64,000 bases of DNA from Streptomyces sp. TRM68367 (GTDB taxonomy: Bacteria; Actinomycetota; Actinomycetes; Streptomycetales; Streptomycetaceae), in contig NZ_JACTVI010000006.1 of assembly GCF_014495685.1 (NCBI RefSeq), forward strand, positions 141,451-205,450, read 5' to 3'. Under the pieces are notes generated by a model. The model saw only the letters and a program-made list of their open reading frames with translations. It was not told the origin of the DNA and searched no databases. Position numbers and translations under genes: made by a program. Each line of letters begins with the position of its first letter. Positions within the stretch are counted from its first letter, which is position 1. This document shows positions 10,496-19,059 of this stretch, one piece after another.

Positions 10496-10533
10496 GGGCG
10501 GTCCGTACCCCTACTGGCGGGTACGGACCGCCC
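10496..10533 (+). terminator. Terminator after the M14 peptidase gene
   Basis: Perfect 15-bp stem: GGGCGGTCCGTACCC at 10496-10510 pairs with 10519-10533 around an 8-base loop. No U-run follows, as is normal in Streptomyces. Confidence 0.88.
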
Positions 10534-10583
10534 TGCCGTGTATGGGGCATCTAGATGTCACCCCCGACGGCCCGGGGAGGTAG

Positions 10584-11666
<1,083 letters not shown>

Positions 11667-11699
11667 TCAACACCGAAGCAGGCACCTTTGATGTGAGGC

Positions 11700-11739
11700 C
11701 AGGGCTCGGGCAGCGCAGGGACGCGCTGTCCGAGCCCTG
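11700..11739 (+). terminator. Terminator between gap and pgk
   Basis: 17-bp stem with one G-U pair: CAGGGCTCGGGCAGCGC at 11700-11716 and its partner at 11723-11739, loop of six bases. Confidence 0.87.
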
Positions 11740-11813
11740 ACTCACGTACAGCTCGGACATGTTGGATCACGAGCGTTTCCGAGCGATCACGAGCCCTCCT
11801 CAGGAGCCCCCTC

Positions 11814-13025
11814 ATGAAGACGATCGACGAACTCCTCTCCGAAGGCGTCGCGGGCCGGCGGGTCTTCGTCCGCGCCGACCTGAACGTGCCGCTGGACGGC
11901 ACCAGCATCACCGATGACGGCCGCATCCGCGCCGTGCTGCCCACCGTCAAGGCCCTCGCCGAGGCGGGCGCCCGCGTGGTCGTCGCCTCGCACCTCGGCC
12001 GCCCCAAGGGTGCCCCGGACCCGGCGTTCTCCCTCGCCCCGGCCGCCGCGCGCCTCGGTGAACTCCTCGGCCCCGACGTCCGGTTCGCCACCGACACGGT
12101 CGGCGAGTCCGCGCAGTCGACCGTCGCCGGCCTCGCCGACGGCCAGGTCGCGGTCATCGAGAACCTCCGCTTCAACGCCGGCGAGACCGCCAAGGACGAC
12201 GCCGAGCGCGGCGCCTTCGCCGACCGGCTCGCCGCCCTCGCCGACCTCTACGTCGGTGACGGCTTCGGCGCGGTGCACCGGGGGCACGCCTCCGTGTACG
12301 ACCTCCCGGCCCGCCTGCCGCACGCCGCCGGCTACCTCATCGCGAACGAGGTCGCCGTCCTGAAGAAGCTCACCGAGGAAGTCCAGCGGCCCTACGTGGT
12401 CGCCCTCGGCGGCGCCAAGGTCTCCGACAAGCTCGCCGTGATCGACCAGCTGCTCGGCAAGGCCGACCGGATCCTCATCGGCGGCGGCATGGCGTACACC
12501 TTCCTCAAGGCCAAGGGCTACGAGATCGGCAAGTCCCTCCTCCAGGAGGACCAGATCCCGGTCGTACAGGAGTACGTCGAGCGCGCCGAGAAGACCGGCG
12601 TCGAGCTGGTCCTGCCGGTCGACACGCTGGTCGGGCCCGGCTTCCCGGACCTGAAGACCAAGGCCCCGGCCAACCCCACGGCCGTCGCCGCGGACGCCAT
12701 GCCCGCCGACCAGGAGGGCCTCGACATCGGCCCGGAAACCCGCAAGCTGTACGCCTCGAAGCTCGCCGACGCCGCCACCGTCTTCTGGAACGGCCCCATG
12801 GGCGTCTTCGAGCACCCCGACTACGCCGAGGGCACCAGGGCGGTCGCCCAGGCCCTCATCGACTCCCCGGGCTTCACCGTGGTCGGCGGCGGCGACTCCG
12901 CCGCAGCCGTCCGCACCCTGGGCTTCGACGAGAACGCATTCGGCCACATCTCGACCGGTGGCGGCGCCTCCCTCGAATACCTCGAGGGCAAGACGCTCCC
13001 CGGCCTCGCCGCACTGGAGGACTGA
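11814..13025 (+). CDS. pgk: Phosphoglycerate kinase
   Basis: 403 aa, ATG start. N-terminal substrate-binding motif RVFVRADLNVPLDG, the basic patch HLGRPKG, the hinge region LGGAKVSDK, and the C-terminal nucleotide-binding GGGDSAAAV with STGGGASLEYLEGK all match the family. Makes ATP from 1,3-bisphosphoglycerate in glycolysis. Only six bases separate its stop from tpiA, so the two genes form one transcription unit. Confidence 0.98.
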   Translation: MKTIDELLSEGVAGRRVFVRADLNVPLDGTSITDDGRIRAVLPTVKALAEAGARVVVASHLGRPKGAPDPAFSLAPAAARLGELLGPDVRFATDTVGESAQSTVAGLADGQVAVIENLRFNAGETAKDDAERGAFADRLAALADLYVGDGFGAVHRGHASVYDLPARLPHAAGYLIANEVAVLKKLTEEVQRPYVVALGGAKVSDKLAVIDQLLGKADRILIGGGMAYTFLKAKGYEIGKSLLQEDQIPVVQEYVERAEKTGVELVLPVDTLVGPGFPDLKTKAPANPTAVAADAMPADQEGLDIGPETRKLYASKLADAATVFWNGPMGVFEHPDYAEGTRAVAQALIDSPGFTVVGGGDSAAAVRTLGFDENAFGHISTGGGASLEYLEGKTLPGLAALED

Positions 13026-13031
13026 CCCCGC

Positions 13032-13808
<777 letters not shown>

Positions 13809-13840
13809 GTATGCGGTAGCGGCGGAACGTCGTACCCTGG

Positions 13841-13869
13841 CGGGGTCCAGCACATTCTGCTGGGCCCCG
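13841..13869 (+). terminator. Hairpin between tpiA and secG
   Basis: 12-bp stem with one G-U pair (CGGGGTCCAGCA at 13841-13852 and 13858-13869, 5-base loop), 34 bases before the secG start. It may end the pgk-tpiA transcript or act as a partial attenuator ahead of secG. Confidence 0.65.
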
Positions 13870-13903
13870 TCGTCCATCCGAATCCGAGGAAGTTGGTCCA
13901 GCC

Positions 13904-14140
13904 GTGGTTCTGGGGTTCTCCATCGCCCTGATCGTCTTCAGCCTGCTGCTGATGCTGCTGGTGCTGATGCACAAGGGGAAGGGCGGCGGCCTGTCCGACA
14001 TGTTCGGCGGTGGCATGCAGTCGTCCGTCGGCGGCTCCTCGGTCGCCGAGCGCAATCTCGACCGGATCACCGTCGTGGTCGGTCTGCTGTGGCTCGCGTG
14101 CATTGTCGTGCTCGGTCTGCTGATGAAGGCGAACAACTGA
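13904..14140 (+). CDS. secG: Preprotein translocase subunit SecG
   Basis: 78 aa, GTG start with GAGGAAG upstream. Two membrane helices (residues about 2-22 and 53-75) flank a Gly-rich cytosolic loop, KGKGGGLSDMFGGGM, characteristic of SecG. Accessory subunit of the SecYEG protein-conducting channel. Its position after tpiA is common in bacteria. Confidence 0.95.
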   Translation: MVLGFSIALIVFSLLLMLLVLMHKGKGGGLSDMFGGGMQSSVGGSSVAERNLDRITVVVGLLWLACIVVLGLLMKANN

Positions 14141-14167
14141 CCACTGCGCGTATTCCGCACGCATTCC

Positions 14168-14227
14168 GACGCAAGGCCCCATGTTCGGTACGCGCTCGTG
14201 AGCGCGGCCTATCATGGGGCTTGCGTC
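14168..14227 (+). terminator. Two-tier hairpin after secG
   Basis: An outer stem pairs GACGCAAGGCCCCATG (14168-14183, one bulged G) with 14213-14227, and the enclosed loop holds a second stem, CGCGCTC (14191-14197) with GAGCGCG (14200-14206). Confidence 0.8.
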
Positions 14228-14254
14228 AGAGTGGGGAGCTTGTAACTCCGATCA

Positions 14255-14283
14255 CTGGACGCGCGTTGGGCCTTACGTAGACT
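14255..14283 (+). promoter_or_regulatory. Candidate promoter of rbpB
   Basis: CTGGAC (14255-14260) and TAGACT (14278-14283) are spaced by 17 bases, 66 bases upstream of the rbpB GTG and downstream of the secG terminator. The match is moderate. A sigma-R type GGAAT/GTT promoter was looked for and not found. Confidence 0.35.
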
Positions 14284-14349
14284 GAGGCGCTCGCAGCGAA
14301 GCGGCACGCCGACTCGCTTCGCCGCACCATCACGCAGGGAGTTACGACC

Positions 14350-14685
14350 GTGGCAAGTGGCAACGCGATCCGAGGAAGCCGGGTCGGGGCGGGGCCGATG
14401 GGCGAGGCCGAGCGCGGCGAGTCCGCGCCGCGTCTGCGCATCTCCTTCTGGTGCTCCAACGGGCACGAGACACAGCCCAGCTTCGCCAGTGATGCGCAGG
14501 TCCCCGACACCTGGGACTGCCCGCGCTGCGGCTTTCCCGCCGGGCAGGACCGGGACAACCCGCCGGACCCGCCCCGCACCGAGCCCTACAAGACGCACCT
14601 GGCGTATGTGCGGGAGCGCCGCAGCGATGCCGACGGCGAGGCGATCCTCGCCGAGGCGCTCGCCAAACTGCGGGGCGAGATCTAG
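14350..14685 (+). CDS. rbpB: RbpA-family RNA polymerase-binding protein, RbpB-type paralogue
   Basis: 111 aa, GTG start. A zinc-ribbon-like core has C35, H39, C57 and C60 (WCSNGHE and DCPRCG), and the C terminus KTHLAYVRERRSDADGEAILAEALAKLRGEI matches the sigma-interacting tail of RbpA proteins. Streptomyces carry a principal RbpA plus this shorter, differently sequenced paralogue (RbpB); the sequence here, lacking the long RbpA C-terminal extension, fits RbpB. RbpA itself stabilises sigma-HrdB on core RNA polymerase; what RbpB does is not established. Flanked by its own terminators, so probably monocistronic. Confidence 0.85.
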   Translation: MASGNAIRGSRVGAGPMGEAERGESAPRLRISFWCSNGHETQPSFASDAQVPDTWDCPRCGFPAGQDRDNPPDPPRTEPYKTHLAYVRERRSDADGEAILAEALAKLRGEI

Positions 14686-14693
14686 GAGTTGAA

Positions 14694-14723
14694 CCGGCCG
14701 GGCACCCGAGGGCGCCTGGCCGG
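14694..14723 (+). terminator. Terminator after rbpB
   Basis: 10-bp stem with one G-U pair, CCGGCCGGGC (14694-14703) with 14714-14723, followed by AGTTGTTTCT. Confidence 0.75.
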
Positions 14724-14829
14724 AGTTGTTTCTCCCCTGGCCGTCCTTCCGGCGGCCGGCTCTTCCGCGGACCGATTGTCAGTGGTGCCCTCTACGGTTT
14801 GTGTATCGGGCGAACCGTGAGGGGGAGTT

Positions 14830-16098
14830 GTGGCGACGGTCGAGGCCGCGGGTGTGCGCGGGCCCGCGTGGCGCGGGGGTTTCGGACGGTTGTGGAGCGC
14901 CGCGGTGCTGTCCAGCTTCGGAGACGCGCTGCGTACGGCCGCGCTGCCGCTGCTGGCCGTGACGCTGACCGACGATCCGCTGCTCGTCGCCTGCGTCGCC
15001 GCCTGCGGCTATCTGCCCTGGCTGGTGTTCGGGCTGCTCGGCGGCGCCGTCGCCGACCGCGTGGACCAGCGGCGCGCGATGTGGACCGTGGATGCCGTAC
15101 GCGGACTGCTGGTCGCCGGTTTCGCGGTGGCCGTCGCGCTCGGTCACGCCTCGATCGGCCTGCTGATCGCGCTGGCGTTCGCCCTCACCACCCTCCAGAC
15201 ACTGTTCGACAACGCCGCCACGGCCCTGCTGCCCTCCCTGGTGGACCGGGCGGCGCTCGGCAGCGCCAACGCGCGTCTGATGACCGGCCAGCGCGTCGCG
15301 GGCGGCCTGCTGGGCGGGCCCGTCGTGCCGCTGCTGCTGACCGCCGGGGCCGCCGCGCCCTTCGCGGCCGACGCCGTCACGTTCCTGGTGGCCGCCGCGC
15401 TGGTCGCCTCCCTGCGCGCCGGCGCGCCCGAGCGGAAGCCGAGACCGGCGGGCAGCACCCTGCGCCGGGAGATCGGCGAGGGCCTGCGCACCCTGGCCCG
15501 GGACCGGGTGCTGCGCGGGCTGTGCGCCGCCACGGCCCTGTGCAACATCGGCATGGGCGCCCTCATCGCCACGCTGGTGCTCCTCGTGACCGGCTGGCTG
15601 GACGCGGGCACCGCCGGATACGCGGCCGCCATGACCGCGTACACGGCCGGCAGCCTGGCCGGGGGAGCGGCCAATCGCCGGTTGGTGGCCCGCGTCGGTG
15701 CCGTCCGCGCGGTGCTCGTCGCCGGAGTCGCGCAGATCGCCGCGCTCCTCGTGATGGGCTCGGTGCGCAGCCTGGCCGCACTGGTGGCCGCGATGGCCGC
15801 CTTCGGGTTCATGGGGCTGGTGTGGAACGTCAACACCACGACGCTCATGCAGCAGCGCAGCCCCGCGGAGATGCTGGGCCGGGTCAGCTCCGCCTACCGG
15901 ACGCTGGCGGTCGCCGGCGCGCCCCTGGGCGCACTGCTCGGCGGGACCGTCGCGACCGCCTGGGGCAGCAACAGCCCGGCGCTGCTCACCGCCGCCTTCT
16001 TCGTCCTGGCTGTCATCGCGCTGATACCCGTGCGCAAGCCGGACGTACCTGTCGTTGTACCGGACGACGGAGCTACGACAGCCCACGTCCACCGCTGA
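14830..16098 (+). CDS. MFS transporter (drug/siderophore exporter-like)
   Basis: 422 aa, GTG start preceded by GAGGGGGAG. About twelve hydrophobic helices in two bundles, with the MFS loop GGAVADRVDQRRAM between helices 2 and 3 and the arrangement 'SSFGDALRTAALPLLAVTLT...' near the N terminus. It resembles the EntS/DHA3 type of proton-driven exporters. No regulator is adjacent and the substrate cannot be inferred. Lies alone between rbpB and pgi. Confidence 0.85.
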   Translation: MATVEAAGVRGPAWRGGFGRLWSAAVLSSFGDALRTAALPLLAVTLTDDPLLVACVAACGYLPWLVFGLLGGAVADRVDQRRAMWTVDAVRGLLVAGFAVAVALGHASIGLLIALAFALTTLQTLFDNAATALLPSLVDRAALGSANARLMTGQRVAGGLLGGPVVPLLLTAGAAAPFAADAVTFLVAAALVASLRAGAPERKPRPAGSTLRREIGEGLRTLARDRVLRGLCAATALCNIGMGALIATLVLLVTGWLDAGTAGYAAAMTAYTAGSLAGGAANRRLVARVGAVRAVLVAGVAQIAALLVMGSVRSLAALVAAMAAFGFMGLVWNVNTTTLMQQRSPAEMLGRVSSAYRTLAVAGAPLGALLGGTVATAWGSNSPALLTAAFFVLAVIALIPVRKPDVPVVVPDDGATTAHVHR

Positions 16099-16175
16099 TC
16101 AATTAGGTTGGGACGGGCAGCGGGGCAAGGTACGCAGCAGCCACAGGCAGGCAAGGAAGAAGGCGGAAGTCCGAG

Positions 16176-17828
16176 ATGAACGCAGACGGCCGTACCAGGC
16201 TCAACCAGATGCCGGAGTGGACCGCTCTGGCCAAGCACCGTGCAGAGCTCGGCGAGGTGCAGCTGAGCGAGCTGTTCGCCGCCGACCCGGGCCGCGGCTC
16301 CGGGTACACGCTCACGGTCGGCGACCTGCACGTCGACTACTCCAAGCACCTGGTCACCGACGACACCCTGCGGCTGCTGCGCGAACTGGCCGCCGCCACC
16401 GGCGTCCTGGGCCTCGGGGCCGCCATGTTCCGCGGCGAGAAGATCAACACCACCGAGAACCGCGCCGTGCTGCACACCGCGCTCAGGGCCCCGCGTGACG
16501 CCGTGATCGAGGTCGACGGGCAGAACGTCGTCCCCGCGGTGCACGCCGTCCTCGAGAAGATGGCCGACTTCGCGAACCGGGTGCGCTCCGGGGAGTGGAC
16601 GGGCCACACCGGACAGCGCATCCGGAACGTCGTCAACGTCGGCATCGGCGGCTCCGACCTGGGCCCGGCGATGGCGTACGAGGCGCTGCGCGCCTACACC
16701 GACCGCTCGCTGACCTTCCGCTTCGTGTCGAACGTGGACGGCGCCGACCTGCACGAGGCCATCCGCGACCTGGACCCGGCCGAGACGCTGTTCATCATCG
16801 CCTCCAAGACCTTCACCACCATCGAGACGGTCACCAACGCCACCTCCGCGCGCACCTGGCTGCTGGAAACGCTCGGTGCCGAGGCCGCCGTCGCCAGGCA
16901 CTTCGTGGCGCTGTCGACGAACGCCGAGAAGGTCGCCGAGTTCGGCATCGACACGGCGAACATGTTCGAGTTCTGGGACTGGGTCGGCGGCCGGTACTCC
17001 TACGATTCGGCGGTCGGCCTGTCGCTGATGATCGCCATCGGCCCGGACGGCTTCCGGGAGATGCTCGACGGCTTCCGCCTCGTCGACGAGCACTTCCGTA
17101 CCGCGCCCGCCGAGTCCAACGTGCCACTGCTGCTGGGCCTGTTGGGCATCTGGTACGGCAACTTCCACGGCGCGCAGTCGCACGCGGTGCTGCCGTACAG
17201 CCACTACCTGTCCAAGTTCGCCGCCTACCTCCAGCAGCTCGACATGGAGTCCAACGGCAAGTACGTCGGCCGGGACGGGCGTGAGGTGGAGTGGGAGACC
17301 GGGCCCATCGTGTGGGGCACGCCGGGCACCAACGGGCAGCACGCCTACTACCAACTCATCCACCAGGGCACCAAGTTGATCCCGGCGGACTTCATCGGCT
17401 TCGCCCGGCCGGTGGACGAGCTGAGCGAGCAGCTCGGCGCCCAGCACGACCTGCTGATGGCCAACTTCTTCGCGCAGACGCAGGCGCTGGCTTTCGGCAA
17501 GACGCCGGACGAGGTGCGGGCGGAGGGCGTGCGGGAGGAGCTGGTGCCGCACAAGACGTTCAAGGGCAACCACCCGACGACCACGATCCTCGCGCGCGAA
17601 CTGACCCCGTCCGTGCTCGGCCAGCTCGTCGCGCTCTACGAACACAAGGTGTTCGTCCAGGGCGCGGTCTGGAACATCGACTCCTTCGACCAGTGGGGCG
17701 TGGAGCTGGGCAAGGTCCTCGCCAAGCGCGTCGAGCCCGCCCTGACCGAGGGCGCCGAGGTCGAGGGCCTGGACGCGTCCACGAAGGCTCTGGTCGCCAC
17801 GTACCGGGAGTTGCGCGGTCGGCAGTGA
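16176..17828 (+). CDS. pgi: Glucose-6-phosphate isomerase
   Basis: 550 aa, the usual length of the long bacterial enzyme. Contains the SIS-domain motifs [18 protein letters not shown] and [14 protein letters not shown], the signature [12 protein letters not shown], the substrate-site [20 protein letters not shown] and C-terminal [10 protein letters not shown]. Interconverts glucose 6-phosphate and fructose 6-phosphate, linking the glycolytic genes upstream to the pentose-phosphate cluster downstream. ATG start with a GGAAG-like site. Confidence 0.98.
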   Translation: MNADGRTRLNQMPEWTALAKHRAELGEVQLSELFAADPGRGSGYTLTVGDLHVDYSKHLVTDDTLRLLRELAAATGVLGLGAAMFRGEKINTTENRAVLHTALRAPRDAVIEVDGQNVVPAVHAVLEKMADFANRVRSGEWTGHTGQRIRNVVNVGIGGSDLGPAMAYEALRAYTDRSLTFRFVSNVDGADLHEAIRDLDPAETLFIIASKTFTTIETVTNATSARTWLLETLGAEAAVARHFVALSTNAEKVAEFGIDTANMFEFWDWVGGRYSYDSAVGLSLMIAIGPDGFREMLDGFRLVDEHFRTAPAESNVPLLLGLLGIWYGNFHGAQSHAVLPYSHYLSKFAAYLQQLDMESNGKYVGRDGREVEWETGPIVWGTPGTNGQHAYYQLIHQGTKLIPADFIGFARPVDELSEQLGAQHDLLMANFFAQTQALAFGKTPDEVRAEGVREELVPHKTFKGNHPTTTILARELTPSVLGQLVALYEHKVFVQGAVWNIDSFDQWGVELGKVLAKRVEPALTEGAEVEGLDASTKALVATYRELRGRQ

Positions 17829-17890
17829 CCCACGGGTGGGAGGTGGATGGCGCGCGCCCGTCCGCTTCCCACGGCAGCCCGGCGGCTCTT

Positions 17891-17921
17891 TTGACCTTCG
17901 AGTCGCTTGAAGGCCCACAAT
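17891..17921 (+). promoter_or_regulatory. MerR-type promoter with 19-bp spacer and central dyad
   Basis: TTGACC (17891-17896) and CACAAT (17916-17921) are separated by 19 bases, the lengthened spacer of MerR-controlled promoters. The spacer region holds a dyad, CCTTCGAGT-C-GCTTGAAGG at 17895-17913, placed as MerR-family operators are. The expected transcription start falls at or next to the ATG at 17929, so the mRNA should be leaderless. Confidence 0.75.
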
Positions 17922-17928
17922 CGCCGGC

Positions 17929-19011
17929 ATGGACTACGACACCGACGGGCTGATGAGCATCGGGGCGTTCGCGCGCCGGGTGAGGCTGGCACCGAGCGCG
18001 CTGCGCTTCTACGACGACTGCGAGGTGCTGCGCCCCGCCCACGTGGACGACGGCACCGGCTACCGGTGCTACGCCCCCGAGCAGGAGGCCCGCGCGGTGC
18101 TGGTACGGCGGCTGCGCGAGACCGGAGTGCCGCTCGGCGAGGCCGGCGTGGTGCTGGACGGCAGCCCCGAGGACGCCCGTGCCGCGCTGCGGGAGTACGC
18201 CGGGAAGGCCCGGGAGAGCGCGGCGTCGGCGCAGGCGGTGATCGAGGAGATCCTGCGCGAGCTGCTGGACTGCGAGCCACGGACCGGGGCGTGGCTCGGC
18301 GGTGCGGAGCTGGCCGGTGCCGTGCGGCAGGTCGCGCCCGCGGCGGCCGGTGCGGCCGTACGGGAGGAGTTCCCCGCGCTGGGCTGCGTGCTGATCGAGA
18401 TCGACCATCAGGAAGTGCGGCTGGTGGCCACGGACCGCTACCGGCTGGCAGTCCGGGCGCTGCGGCCCTTGCGCGTCGAGGGCGAGCCGTGCCGCGCCCT
18501 GATCGACGTCACGGAGCTGACGGAGGCCGCGGCCTGGGCGCTGCGCCGTCCCGAGGTCGGCATCGAGGTGGACGGACGGGGCGCGCGGCTGACCGGCGAC
18601 TCGGGGTCACTCCCTCTGCCCGCCGTCGAGGAGGAGTTCCCCGACTACCAGCTGCTCCTCGACGACCTGCCGGTCATCCGGCACCGCGTCATCACCGACC
18701 GGGCGGCCCTGCGCACCGTCCTGACCGCCGCGCGGCACAGCGGGCCGGTCACGCTGCACGCCGACGGGCAGCGGCTGGACGTGGCCTTCCGAGGCGCGGC
18801 CCCGACCACGCTCACCGCCGTCCGCACCGGAGCGCCGGTACGCATCGCCTTCGACCCGGACGTCCTGCTGGCGGCGGTCGACGCCGGTGTCGGCCCCGAC
18901 GTGCTGCTGGAGATCTCGACACCGGACCGGCCGGTGGTCGTCCGCTCCGCGGACCAGGGCAGCTTCACGACACTGGCGATGCCGGCCCAGGACACCGGCG
19001 CCCCTGTGTGA
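17929..19011 (+). CDS. MerR regulator fused to DnaN-like sliding-clamp domains
   Basis: 360 aa. Residues about 8-75 are a MerR winged helix (MSIGAFARRV...ALRFYDDCEVLRPA...GYRCYAPEQ), followed by a short helical linker. From about residue 115 the sequence resembles two beta-clamp domains of DNA polymerase III: 'EVRLVATDRYRLAVRAL' and 'EEEFPDYQLLLDDLP' are hallmark DnaN segments. The clamp part is probably a ligand or protein-binding effector domain; it lacks an obvious polymerase context. Probably autoregulated through the MerR-type promoter that directly abuts its start. The target set is unknown. Confidence 0.85.
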   Translation: MDYDTDGLMSIGAFARRVRLAPSALRFYDDCEVLRPAHVDDGTGYRCYAPEQEARAVLVRRLRETGVPLGEAGVVLDGSPEDARAALREYAGKARESAASAQAVIEEILRELLDCEPRTGAWLGGAELAGAVRQVAPAAAGAAVREEFPALGCVLIEIDHQEVRLVATDRYRLAVRALRPLRVEGEPCRALIDVTELTEAAAWALRRPEVGIEVDGRGARLTGDSGSLPLPAVEEEFPDYQLLLDDLPVIRHRVITDRAALRTVLTAARHSGPVTLHADGQRLDVAFRGAAPTTLTAVRTGAPVRIAFDPDVLLAAVDAGVGPDVLLEISTPDRPVVVRSADQGSFTTLAMPAQDTGAPV

Positions 19012-19059
19012 CAGCCGCACCACCGACCACAAATCGATGAATCGAGAAAGCCGTACCCA

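Noticed and set aside
14228..14349. Sigma-R (GGAAT-N18/19-GTT) promoter for rbpB
   Set aside because: No pair of elements with acceptable sequence and spacing was found; GGAGC and GTT are too far apart.
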